Assembly: GCA_027627225.1 (NCBI GenBank)
Contig: CM051024.1
Location: 79,174,504 to 79,238,503 of the forward strand
DNA from: Congeria kusceri
Lineage: Eukaryota > Mollusca > Bivalvia > Myida > Dreissenidae
DNA: 64,000 bases
Direction: 5' to 3'
This document shows positions 35,401 to 47,866 of the stretch, piece after piece. How positions within the stretch are numbered: the first letter of the stretch is position 1; every line of letters begins with the position of its first letter. The notes under the pieces are model-generated. The model was given only the letters and a program-made list of their open reading frames with translations, searched no databases and had not been told where the DNA came from. Made by a program: the position numbers and the translations under genes.

Positions 35401-37779
35401 GAGTCAATTCTAATCCCATTCATCTGCAGGAGGCACACACTGGAATTCTCACATTCTATGTAGGTGTCGTTAGACTGTGTATCTGTCCAGGAAATATTGC
35501 CAACCGGATTACTGTCCACTTTACATGTAAGTGAGTCCAGAAGAACTCCTTCTGCACCTCTCACGAATGTTGGTTGAATTTGGACCGTTGGTGGACCTAG
35601 TTAATACGAATTTACTTTCATTTGTATTGAAAGGGCAAAACTGCAACCTGCATGTGCTGAGAATTATGTACGTTTGGTTTCTGGTTACATTGTTCTACAT
35701 ATTTAAAACGCAGTAAAGACTTATAAGGGCCTGAATAGCTTGTTAAATACCCTTTGTGTCTTATAAACAATATATATATATATCAGTATATGGAAATGTT
35801 TACATTAATTAATGCTAATGGAAAATACGAGTATATTATTGAATGGTAAACATGGCAAAACGTTGACACACATTTCCGTAAATTCATTGCAAAAGCTGTA
35901 TAATAACTGTTGGTTTGATTTTGAGATTTACTAACAAATATGCATACGTGGAAGGTCTATGATGTTGTCCTTGCTGAAAACAACTCTGAACGAAACACAT
36001 TCTACCCGACAAGTAATGATATGGCCAGAGGCGTCTTGTGAAACGTGGACGTACAGGGTCGAGACGATATCGCGATGGCTGGTATTGGTCGTATTGCTCA
36101 AATTCAGACCTGGACGGGCCGACGTACACGCTATGTTACAGTCGGCGTTACTGTCGGACGCTACGCACTCGATGGTCAACGGATACCATTGTGCTTTGTT
36201 AAATGGGCCAGTTGGGTGTGTCATGTTTATGCTGGATGGCCGTCTTAAAAGTTAATATATATACATGTTTTAATGCATATTCGGGCTTATATTGAGTGTC
36301 TATATTATTATAAAATATTTAAATTTCGAACAAAAAAATGAATTGGAACAATAAATCCAACGATCCAAATCCTGAAAAGTTTAAACTAATGGTTTTTAAA
36401 GTTCATCACTGTAATGTTAATGTGCATATTGTTAATGAAATAACTTTAGTAGAAACGGAACCTGACCATTCATGTTTCTTATTTTTACCGCAACGTTTTC
36501 GACAATAAAAATATAATCAATACAACTTACATTTGTATATAACCGTTTTGGTTATGTACTCATTAAACACATATTGCTCATTGCTTGCTTTTGTATAAGA
36601 CATACAGGTAAGTGTTTTATTATTCCAACTTCTGTCCATGTCAGTCAGTGTTTTTATACTGGTAAATGTCCCAGATGCTGGGTCATAGATGTTGTTCTGC
36701 TATTTGACCGGAAGTGGCTTATTTTCAAGATTCAGTTCCATTCGTGCAGGATGTTTCAGATTTCTGACCAAACATTTGATCTGCCTCGGTACTCCCGCAT
36801 GTAAGTCAGGGACGACAAGCACCATTTCACAATGGAGTTCTTGAAAGAAAATAATTAACGTGACGAAATTTTAAGCTCAATCCTATACATTGGTTAGTAC
36901 CTCTTTGGATATTATCGTTTATTCATATTAAATTATTCCATTAAATGTTGATAATTTGAAATATTGCTGACATGAACGTTGTCTTTCTCAGACTTTAATT
37001 CTAAACTGCTGAACATCAGTCTTCGTCAATTAGTCATAGATCATAGAGTACGTTAGGAAAATCATGAACTGATTTTTGCTTGTTAACTGTCGATGATAAA
37101 AAGAAAATGATATAGCGACATTAAAACAAATGGAATGTCTATTTATTTAAAAGTCTTATCCATTTCATATTCACATGGATGCACACGTTGTTAACTTATT
37201 AAAAGAAATATAGCATTCATCTTCTGTCAAAACGTAAGGACCATTTCTGCGGTTCAAACGCGAGTAGTGTACACTATCGTTGTATTTGTATTTTCCTCGT
37301 GGTGTTTCACAAATTCGCTCCTGATGTACTTTTCTGATTTGTGTATATAACAAGTGTTTAATATCAGAGATAATATGAGCAATTCTGTTATATCGCGGGT
37401 TGAGCGAGAAACTGTTGTATCTGCTAAAGAAATGTAAAGCAGATAAAACAGTTTTGTTATTTCGTGACGCACACCTTTGGCATTATAAATGTAACAATGC
37501 TGGAAATGCCTATTTGATTTTCAACGTTAGCTTTTTGTTATGTAAGAGGATTACATGTAAAGATATTTTACCTTTGCATACAGCCTAATTCGTTAAATTA
37601 AAACTTCAATGTCTATTTGTTAATTGCTCATATTAATTGTTTTTCTTGCGGAAAAAATATTATTAAAATAAAGCACAAACTAAATGATGACGTAGAATTC
37701 GCGAAATAGAAAATATTACTTCCCATCTACAAGAAACAGCACGATTGATGTAAACTCTACGATAAAATTTATATACATG

Positions 37780-39540
37780 TTCTTTGTCAATATCTAATAT
37801 ATATCTTGACTCATTTTACAATCACTAAAAAAATGTTTCCTATATGTTTTAAGCGATGAAGCTAGTGAAGATTTAAACGGATTTTTTTTAAATTAAATAT
37901 AAAACATCAAAATCTCTTGAAGAAATATAATTTCCTTGTATTGCTTGTGAGTCAAGTACATAAGAGTTCGCATACACTTTTCGCTTGTGTTCAATTGTAT
38001 GTGAAACATGACAATGGTTGCCACTTGTTTTGCTTTCCTGGTGGACAAAGTGCAGATGTTCTTTCATGATTTAATGTTTTAAGTACAAAATAAATTGATT
38101 GTTAAACTGAATCTTTTATATTTAATGTTTTATACTTGAATTGATTATTTTAAGTCGTGTAAAGTAGCATGAGCATTGTAATGTATTTAACATTTTTTAT
38201 TTATTTTGTACTGTAGTAGGTCACTTGCATGATTTAAACAGTAAGGCTACGCAAAAAGCGTAACCTAATATCGATTCAGCAGGAGTGACACAACGTTTTT
38301 CTTACACTTGGTAGAGGTAGTATGACTCTGTTCCGTTCATAACATTGCAGCTTAGACAGGATGAGTCAAATGATGGACCTTTTCACTTATAACTGATTGT
38401 AACGTTTTGAAGGCCTATAAATTATGTTGGGTTGTCCAAATTACAACACAAAATAAAACAATAAACACAAAACAAAACAAAAATTAATAAACCAGGGGAC
38501 ACCGCCCTCTTAATGTGAATGCATTAATAATATTAAATAACATGTAAAGGTTAAAAATGACACTAGATCCATAACATGTGCGTTGGTAAACTTTGCAAAC
38601 ACGTTTTAATATGATAATACATTGCCTTGAATTGAATCATTTGAATCATTTGTCTTCTGTGTATCATTCTGTGTAAAAGAAGCGTACGATTTAGGAGGAC
38701 CTATTCTCGTGTTATTAAACTGGCAATTTATATAAAAGAAATGTAAAATACGGTTTTCCTTTTTAATTAAATCAATTGTCTTTAAATCATATTATATTAA
38801 GAAAAAACGCCACTTAGGAAACCACGTATTGGTCGTGTTATTAAACTTGAATTTGCATTATTTTTTTGGATACAAATCCAAGTCCATTAACCAAACAGTA
38901 TTTCAATCAGCAAGTATGTATAGACTACAGCTGTAATGAGCAAATACAACTTGTTTTTCTCCTCCTTGAAGTATCTGTTTCTTAACAGGAAATTATAAAA
39001 AAACGCATTGTTATTTCCATTTCGTATTCGTAGTTGCTGGTAAAAAATGCTACGAACCAACCAGTATAATTGTGCGTTATTTGTGAAAGAGTCTATCTGT
39101 ATCAACAATTGTGTCATGTATTTTGAAACCTAGTCACAGTACAATTTTAAGGACAGTAGTGGTGATCGAATTAACTTCATCCATTTTCTAACAACGCAGA
39201 CAGTGTTCGATTGTTTTGGTGTAGCGAATTATTTTTTGAGTTTATTAGAGGACTGTATTTTTATCGCCACACTGGAAATTAGATTATTAAAAACAACCAG
39301 AAAGTAAACAGTTATTTACAATTTTCATTTTGATTTTTTTTTAACTGAATATCCACAATTGTATAGCTTAAATAAATCCAGTACGAATCACACAATGCAC
39401 AAGATGTTACTGTCCAAATCCGAAAAAACGTATCATGTAATGTCTTCAAAGCTTATATGCTCGTCCTTATATAAAATTATTTTCGTTTCGAAAAGTACGG
39501 TATTGTACGGTATGTAGTTATTTTTAGAGTGATTACAGCA
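37780..39540. other. Spacer downstream-type block A
   Basis: No gene. 37345-39200 is similar through most of its length to 53046-55400, for example 'gaaatatcgcgggttgagcg' and 'gcgtaacctaatatcgat' in both. It is a duplicated spacer. Confidence 0.7.
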
Positions 39541-39654
39541 AAGTTTGGCGGGTTTTGCACGCAATTCTTGTGGAAGGGTATATCAGCCGTGTATAGGAAA
39601 TTTATCGTCATTCGAGGTCTGTGTTTGGCAGCAACAAGGTGGATATAGAAAGAG

Positions 39655-41340
39655 GCAGTATTTTACAAGTGCGGCGCTCATGTTGGAATTTCATCTGTTG
39701 GACAGAACGTTTGCTGGTGTTTATTCTATCAACGAAGATAAGTATATGTTTTTGAATGTAGTTTATTTAGTTATTCTCAGTCATTATGCTTGTGTTTTTA
39801 AAAAGCTGAATTGCAGTATAATTACTAGTGTTTGAACGTTTGGTTTGAAGAAGGTAGTCTTGCATATATACTTTCTAAACTTCTGTTCAGAGAAATTCGA
39901 TGATATCTCTGATTTTGTGACTGAAATAGACAGCGGTGATGTTATATCTTTTTTATTGTTAAGCCTCGTTTTACACTAGATAATTCGGAATGGTTGAGTT
40001 TGTCATACAATGTTGTATGTTACAGACACATGTCTATGCAATCCTATGGTGCACTTAATGCACATGTATGTAAATCTATTCACCACAAACAAGGGTTTAC
40101 ACACATGTTAGTTTCATATTGTGTAAGACTTATTCATTTAAGCTGAATGATTCTATCTAAAGAGAAATGAAAATAATCATGGTTGCAGTATGTCAGTTTA
40201 TAATAAAATTATGTAGTAAGCACGTGGTCCCGCGTGATACATAAGGTATATAAATTCTTAGCTTGTTTAGTTTTAAAACGGCAAAATAGCTCGTTTATAG
40301 CGAAGTTTTGTAGGATATATAAACGGCAGACGGCGTAGTTTTTCACTCAAGGTGTGATTTGCGTAATTATAGTGTTGTAATTCTCAATAATTTACATTGC
40401 CGTCCAGTTTGTGGAGCTATCTATGTCTGTATGCGAAAGCTTTTATACATATTTTATGTTTATTGTTGTTTATTAAGTGCATACCGGATGTTATTTATTA
40501 AAATATTTTTCTTTAGCCAGCGCATCGGCATGCTCAATTTCGCTCCAGGTTAATGTAATATTCAATTGTTCAGACTGTAAGTTGAGAAAGCCAGTTGGCT
40601 AGTTGTCAATTGACAAGTGTAGGCCAGTTGGCCATTTGGAAAGCCAGTTGGCTGGTTTGTCAGTTGACATGTGTAGGCCAGTTGGCCATTTGGAAAGCCA
40701 TTTGGCAAGTGTGTTAGTTGACAAGTGTAGGCCAATTGGCCATTTGGAAAGCCAGTTGGCTAAACGGTCAGTGGACAGTTTTTAATTTTTCAGTTGAAGA
40801 CTTTGACAGGCAGTATTTTACAAGCGCGTTGATCATGTTGGAATTCCATTTGTTGGACACCACGGTTGCTGGTGTTGATTCTATCAATGATGATAAGTAT
40901 ATATTTGTGGAGTATGGTTTATTTAGTTATTTTCATTCAGTATGTTTGTGGTTTTAACACATTGTGTAGCAGTGTAATTATCTGAACGTTTGGTTGGTAG
41001 AAGGTAGTCTTGCATATACACTTAATAAAATTATGTTAGGAGATATTCGATTTTTTTTTCTGGTTTTATGACCGCGGTTATGTTATGTATATTTTATTGC
41101 TTCGTTTTAAATTCGGTAATTCAGATTTGTGGAGTTTTATGATGCAAAGTCGTATATTACAGACAAATAATCATGGTTACAGTATGTCAGTTCATAATGA
41201 AATAATGTACATGTAGTAGTCCCGTGTGACACCTAAGCAATATGAATTCTTAGCCTGCGAGGAAAATTGCTCGTGCAATCCAAGGTTTTGTAGGATACAT
41301 AAATGGCAAACGGCGTGGTTTTGTCAACGTAGCCTAGTTG
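39655..41340. repeat. Direct duplication (39655-40560 and 40811-41340)
   Basis: Both halves start 'gcagtattttacaag' and share 'catgttggaatt', 'gctggtgtt', 'tctatcaa', 'gataagtata', and later 'tggttgcagtatgtcagtt'/'tggttacagtatgtcagtt' and 'taggatacataaa'-like words. The short open frames 39545-39835 and 40718-40957 are the two copies of one non-coding repeat. Confidence 0.75.
40590..40790. repeat. ~60-bp minisatellite, array 1
   Basis: Three to four units built of 'gtgtaggccagttggccatt' plus 'tggaaagccagttggc'. The periodic open frame (40603-40785) is repeat-derived. A second array is at 43395-43790. Confidence 0.9.
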
Positions 41341-41372
41341 ACACGTATATGTATTGTTTGGTGTGTGTGTAA

Positions 41373-41674
41373 TTAGGTTCTTCTTTCCGAGGATTAGTTA
41401 ACCACTGAAACGAATGTCAATTCTTTATTTCTAATTTTTACAGCTGTACAATAAGTATGATACAAGTACAATGATCAATTAATTATATATAAAATACTAA
41501 TAAATCATTATATATGAACATGCAATATAATTGATGATGACTGGTATTACATTATTATTTTAAGACATACAAAATATTAACGTTTAATAATGTAGGTTTA
41601 ATTATTAATTATATAAATTTAAACATGTTTTAATAAAACAATTCCTAGTTACATTAATAATAATAATCATAATC

Positions 41675-41760
<86 letters not shown>

Positions 41761-42560
41761 CTTAAAATAACCTGAAACGTGATGTCAGTTCTTTATTTCT
41801 AATATTTACATCTGTACACAAAGTGTGATAAAAGTTTAATGATAGAAATATTATCAGCAGATACTAAGTCATGCTTGACAGGTTAGTAACAAAGATTATT
41901 TAGTATTGGTGAATGGTGATTTGATTGAATACAATTTATTGACAGTCGTCACTCAAGATGTGGTATGCGTATGTTATAGTATTGTAATTCTAAATATTTT
42001 ATATTTCAGTCCAATTTTTTTAGCTATCGGTGTATGCTTGTGATTGCTTATATTTATTTTCTCTGGATATTAGGTTCTTCTGTCCGAGGATTATTTAACC
42101 ACTGAAACGTAATGTCAATTCTTTATTTCTAATCTTTGCAGCGGTACAATAAGTGTAATAAAGGTACAATGATCAATCAATTATATATAAAATAATAATA
42201 TATAATTATATATAAACATTATAATTGATGATGATTGGTGTTACATTATCATTTTAAGACATACAAAATACAAACATTTAATGATGTAGGTATAATTATT
42301 AATGATATAAATTTAAACAGTTTTGTATAAAACTATTCGTAATTATATTAATAAAAATAATAAACTTACAATAACCTGAAACGTAATGTCAATTATTTAT
42401 TTCTAATCTTTACATCTGTACGCAAAGTGTGATAAAAGAGTAATGATCAGCAGATTCTAAGTCATGCTTGACAGGTTAGTAACGAAGCTGATTAGTGTTG
42501 GTGAATGGTGATTTGATTTGAACAAAATTTATTGACAGTTGTCATTCAAGATGTGATATG
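41373..42560. repeat. ~700-bp direct duplication
   Basis: Units start at 41373 and 42073 ('ggttcttct.tccgaggatta'). Each contains 'ccactgaaacg', 'gtcaattctttatttctaat', 'ttaagacatacaaaat', and a second 'acctgaaacg' block with 'catgcttgacaggttagtaa'. Confidence 0.85.
41660..41759. repeat. (AAT)n microsatellite
   Basis: About 30 AAT units, with two early CAT interruptions. Present only in the first unit of the 700-bp duplication; the second unit has a short remnant (about 42350-42362). Confidence 0.95.
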
Positions 42561-43394
42561 CCTCTGTTATTGTGTTGTAATTTAAAATATTCTCAGTCCA
42601 ATTTTGGGAGCTATCGGTGTGTGTGTAATTGCTTTTTGATTATTGATGCTTTATTAAGGACTCAATGTGTGACATGCGTTTTACAGTTTCGTACTTCTGA
42701 ATAATTTATATTTCATTATATTGTTTGGAGCTATCGATGTATGTATTTAAAAGCCGATATTTAATATTTTCATGTTTATTGTTGCTTTATTAAGTGCATA
42801 CAGGATTTTATTTATTATAATATTTTAATGTAATCATGCGTATCGGCATGCACCTCATTTTCGTTTCATGTTATAGGTTAGTGTAATACTCAAGTGTTTT
42901 CACTTTCTTGACAGAAAAGAAAACAGAAAAAGAAAAGAGAAAATAAACAAATATAATGAACAGTAGGGTTTGCTTATCCCGCTCGCAGTTACCTGAATCG
43001 TTCATTATCACTGATTAATGTATGGAGTGCCCATGAAGTAATATGCGCACTTCTCTGGATTGGTGGTAATGGATAAATCTGACAAATATTGCAGCTGCGT
43101 TGAACAAACTTAATGCATCACTATATGCACTTTTATGCGATTTTTATATATTGCTCTGTCATTTGTTTTTCATAGTGTTACAGTGGATAGGGGAGGTTTT
43201 TGCTAGCCACAAAGGTTGATACATGAGTATGTGGATATAAGATAATTACGACATGTTCTTTATAATTGTGTTAGTATAATTTTAGTACCTGAGAGTGTGT
43301 GCTTTAAACGACAGCAGTTATTTTCCAACAGTTTTCGTACGAAGATGGTTATGCGGCAGTCTTCATCGGTAAGCAGTTGGGTAAACTTTTCAGA

Positions 43395-43790
43395 CTGTAA
43401 GTTGACATGTGTAGGCCAGTTGGCAATTTGAAAAAGTCAGTTGGATAGTTTGATGTGTAGGCCAGTTGGCCAGAATGCGAAGCCAGTTGGCTGGTTTGTC
43501 AGTTGACATGTGTAGGCCAGTTGACCAGTTGGCCATTTGGAAAGCCAGTTAGCTAGTTTGATGTGTAGGCTAGTTGGCCAGAATGAGAAGCCAGTTGGCT
43601 GGTTTGTCAGTTGACATGTGTAGGCCAGTTGACCAGTTGGTCATTTGGAAAGCCAGTTGGCTAGTTTGTTAATGACATGTATAGGCCAGTTGACAAGTTG
43701 GCCATTTGGAAAGCTAGTTGGCTAGTTTGATGTGCAGGCCAGTTGGCTAAACCTTCAGTGGAAAGTTTGTTATTTTTCAGTTGAATACTT
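43395..43790. repeat. ~60-bp minisatellite, array 2
   Basis: Same 'gtgtaggccagttggcc' / 'aagccagttggctggtttg' unit as 40590-40790, with six to eight partly rearranged units. Confidence 0.9.
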
Positions 43791-43929
43791 TGACAGGCGT
43801 TAAGACGAGTGTGGACGATTTAAGAAAAGGTTATAAATTTTAAATTCTTTCTTTGTTTATTCGAAAATGCTGTCAAATACAAATACCCATTACTATTTGT
43901 GTTGTGTTTTTTGTATTGATCTGAATGAA

Positions 43930-44065
43930 GGTTGATGATGGTAATGATGATGATGGTGATGATAATTATGGTGATGATTATGGTGATCGTGATGGTGATA
44001 ATGATGGTAATGTTGATGTGATTATCACAATTATTATGCGATGATGATGCTGATGATGGTGATGT
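43930..44065. repeat. (GAT/GGT)n microsatellite
   Basis: Imperfect 'gatgatggt' repeats. Confidence 0.9.
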
Positions 44066-44389
44066 CTTTGCAAGTCTTTTTGATAGTTCTATTTCTCAGT
44101 ATTTTAAGAATAGAGAATAATAAATTTACTCACGAAATGAGTTAGTAAATAGTTTCTGATCCCGGCATACTTGTATTCTTCGTGGTCCTCGTGGTTCCAG
44201 TAGCTCTGTCGCTCCGTTGCACTTTATTCTTGCAGACTACATTCAATTCCTCGTGCTCCCCATAGCTCCGTTGCACCGTTACTAATCCGCTCCGTTATTG
44301 TTATTTTATAAACTCCGCTGACTACAGTCCGTAACAAGAGATGTCAGAGGACAGCACGCTCGACTATTTGAAGCATTTCAGTTGGTACA

Positions 44390-45310
44390 CATTTTGGACA
44401 GTTGAAGGTGCATAAATTTGTTAAAATACAAAACTTTTATGTGAAGCCTTGTATAGTTTATAAATTTTTGGAACAAAACCTTGAACCACAAAGTCTATGT
44501 AAAAAGTGGGCTAACTCTGTCAAAATACAAAACAGAGTTATGGGTAATGTTGCCCTTGATACCAGAGTTGATGACCAAGGTTAGTTCCAAGTTTCAAGTG
44601 AATAACTTATGTTGTTTTGAAGTTGCAAAACTTCTGAATATAAACTTTAACCAGAAAATCTATGTAAAAAAGGGCATAACTCTGTCAAAATACAAAACAG
44701 AGTTATGGGTAATGTTGCCTCTTATACTAGGGTTTATGATAAAGGTTAGTTTCAAGATTCAATTGAATAACGTATATAGTTTTGAAGTTACACAGCTTTT
44801 GAATATAAACTTTAACCAGAAAATCTATGTGAAAAAGGGGCATTACTCTGTCAAAATACAAAATGGAGTTATAGTGAATGGTTACCATGATACTGGAGTT
44901 GATGACAAAGGTAAATTCCAAGTTTCAAGTGAATAGCTTTTGTAGTATTGAACTTACACAACTTTTGAACATAAACTTAAACCAGAAAATCTGTGTGAAA
45001 AAGAGGCATAACTCTTTCAAAATACAATACAGAGTTATAGGGAATGTTTTCCTTGATATTGAAGTGGATGACAAAGGTTAGTTCCAAGTTTCAAGTGAAT
45101 AACTTATGTAGTTTTGACGTTACAAAACTTTTGAATATAAACTTTAACCAGAAAATCTAAATGAAAAAGGGGCATAACTCTGTCAAAATACAAAATAGAG
45201 TTGTGGGGAATATTTCCCCTGACACTGGAGTTGATTACAAAGGTATATTCCAACTTTCAAGTGAATAACTTATGTAGTTTTGAAGTTGCAAGACTTTGAA
45301 TAAAAACATT
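44390..45310. repeat. ~167-bp tandem repeat, five units
   Basis: Units carry 'aactctgtcaaaatacaaaa', 'agagttatgggtaatgttgc', 'gttgatgacaaaggttagtt', 'caagtttcaagtgaataact' and 'tataaactttaaccagaaaa', with starts near 44510, 44680, 44846, 45010 and 45178. It ends in 'gacgccgacgccgggg', a junction word typical of bivalve dispersed repeats. Open frames in it are periodic and not genes. Confidence 0.88.
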
Positions 45311-46145
45311 AACCGAAATTCAGACGCGGACGCCGACGCCGGGGGTAGTAGGAAAGATCACCTATTCTTCGAATAGTCGAGCAAGTGAGAACCGTTATAA
45401 ACATGGACTGATCAATACTGGTATATCGAACAATTTAAATTAACGACGATTACAGCGTGTTTGTAAAAAGAAAAGAATCCCTATTTACAATAAATGGTTG
45501 ATCCCCTCAGTATCAACAAAATTTACACCGACTGTAAGCACAATAGGATTAACAAATATAAAACTAAATTAAACAATTTACAAGTAAACAAAAGCAGTTA
45601 ATCATTCACACACAAACAAAATATAACTCGTTCATTTCATTTGGTACACTAACCCACAAATGTATCAACGTTCAGTTTTGTTGTTGAAAAGCGATTTCTA
45701 TTTTTTAATGTACTTAAATATTGCGTCAATAACATTGTCAAAGCCGTTTCGTCTTTTATTGTTTGAGTTATAAGTGTTGATATTAACTCACATACACTGA
45801 TTGCATGATTGTGACAGCTATAACAGTTTTATAAATATAAATGTTGTACTTACGAGAACAGAAATACATTTTCGTAAATATCCCCAAAACCAAAACTCGT
45901 ATGTGCAACCAATACATGTACGATCATGTATGTATGTGAATGTACTGAAACCCTAGTATGTAAGAGCAATATTTATTAAAATATGAATGGTTCCACATGC
46001 AACAACAACGTTTCTAAAAACGTGCAGATACAAAAATAAGATCTCCAACATGAAAAATACTTTATTTTATCATCCAGCCGCTAAAACCCTCAATGTTTCT
46101 TGATGTCAATATGCAAAATGAATGCGGCCCAACATAAGTTCGTAG
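45310..46145. other. Spacer before IgR5
   Basis: No gene. 45650-46140 is similar to 55400-55860 next to IgR6 and partly to 27060-27430 next to IgR3. Confidence 0.5.
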
Positions 46146-47451
46146 AAATTATACGATCCCAATAGTGCCTCCAGTGTTGACGATATGTTGCCTGGTGTTC
46201 TTTGGGGTAGTGCGCTGGAGTCTTTGAAATAAAAAGCGGGAGCATTACGACGAATATCCATATACATTTTAAGATATATGTCATACCACGAAATAAATGT
46301 ATATCGCTTACTTTGATTCTATTTGTCATATTTTACGTTCACTGTAAGTTAACAGCTTATTAACATCAACATCCAGAAACTTGTGAAACACACTCCTGGT
46401 TGTGCGAGATTTCGTTAAAACGTACCTTCTTTGATCACTCAAATGAAGACAATACCTATGTGTGTAAATATGGTTAAAGTACCATGAATCTGGAACGACT
46501 TAACAGAACTGTATGATTTAAATCGATGTTATTTTGTCTAAACAAAATGTTGAAATGAAATGCTATATTCTTATACCGATCATAATTTTAATGTACACAT
46601 AGTTGTTATATATAAAATATAGATACAAAGCCATATATTGTAAATTATTTTAAACTAAATATTAGACATATCTTTTAGCCATTTATTACCTATCACTTTC
46701 GGTTTATAATGCGGTCTAATAACTGAAATAATTTATTTAAATTAAAGGAACGTGACTGTTGAAGGAATAACACGCACGCTTTTATATCACAAGAGAAACG
46801 TGAATCTTACTGTCTGTAAGAAACAAATGGATAGACATAAGTTAAAACTCTCTTCCTTAATATCTGATTAGCAAGGAACAATACAAGAACTTTTTTAAGA
46901 ACAGAACTAGAACTTCATAAGCCTTTGTAGCAAACACTGAAGTAAATTTATTAGCATCGTAAATATACATAGACATAGGTGCTCCATTTATAGCTTAATT
47001 TGCATTAAAACTTCTAATCCTAGAAATGTTTCATACACAGTCGTTTAAAAAAAACGACAGACGCTAAATAAAATTTTCATATGAAATATTCACCTATATG
47101 TAAGTTTTAACTAAATTAAGGTTTATCAAAGATAATTGAATGCAGGTCAAGATACAAGACACTCACATTTGAATATGATGACACAACTCACAGTGAAGCA
47201 CCATGCAAACAACAACGTTCCAGTGCCAATCAACGTGTACATCAGTCGTTGTATTTCCGGAGTCTTCTTCAAACCTGACACACGCGCATTAAATAAAATG
47301 TATTTTGCAATGTAACTTTCGTAAAATATGCATTCTCTTACTTACATAATTATTTGCTCCTTTTAACACGATACAATATAAGACAGTATGTGGTGTGATC
47401 GGAATGTCCAGTACATGTTAAAAAGTAGCTAAAGATCGTATTTCGCATTTT

Positions 47452-47866
47452 TATGTACTGAGAAAAGTATATACATGTGATATATATCACAGAATAATGT
47501 ATACTGAGAAAAGTATATACATGTGATATATATCACAGAATAATGTATACTGAGAAAAGTATATACATGTGATATATATCACAGAATAATGTATACTGAG
47601 AAAAGTATATACATGTGATATATATCACAGAATAATGTATACTGAGAAAAGTATATACATGTGATATATATCACAGAATAATGTATACTGAGAAAAGTAT
47701 ATACATGTGATATATATCACAGAATAATGTATACTGAGAAAAGTATATAAATGTGATATATATCACAGAATAATGTATACTGAGAAAAGTATATACATGT
47801 GATATATATCACAGAATAATGTATACTGAGAAAAGTATATACATGTGATATATATCACAGAATAAT
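47452..47866. repeat. 46-bp tandem array, nine units
   Basis: Unit 'tatactgagaaaagtatata' + 'catgtgatatatatcacaga' + 'ataatg', nine nearly identical copies (one substitution seen in copy 7). Each contains the palindrome 'gtgatatatatcac'. It lies in the intron between the Ig3 and transmembrane exons of IgR5; IgR6 has a single diverged unit at the same place (about 57420-57465). Confidence 0.97.

Larger units (their letters stand above)
32015..37778 (-). pseudogene. IgR4: ITIM/ITSM-type Ig receptor pseudogene with intact tail
   Basis: Exons on the minus strand: signal 37778-37724, Ig1 36839-36531, Ig2 36243-35948, Ig3 35596-35329, transmembrane 34726-34628, tail 33689-33657, 32618-32536 and 32161-32015. 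Lesions: the signal exon donor reads 'gg' instead of 'gt'; Ig1 has TAG at 36702-36700, where relatives have Glu; Ig2 lacks one base near its start (296 instead of 297) and its core Trp reads Cys; Ig3 has one extra base near the F strand (268 instead of 267). The transmembrane exon and all three tail exons are open, correctly phased (1, 1, 0) and well spliced. The full receptor is dead as read, but the membrane-tail half is undamaged, so either decay is recent or the 3' half is under other constraint. Confidence 0.85.

Noticed and set aside
35931..36255. Overlapping open frames on the opposite strand of Ig2 exons
   Set aside because: Antisense shadows of conserved Ig coding sequence, repeated at each paralogue.
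40603..40785. Repeat protein with CRPVGHLESQLA periodicity
   Set aside because: Minisatellite translation; the second array (43395-43790) does not keep the frame.
44481..44936. 151-residue periodic open frame
   Set aside because: Four units of a 167-bp tandem repeat; the frame is not kept in all units.
47452..47866. Regular repeats resembling a CRISPR array
   Set aside because: Units are directly adjacent with no unique spacers, in an intron of a eukaryotic gene; it is a minisatellite.
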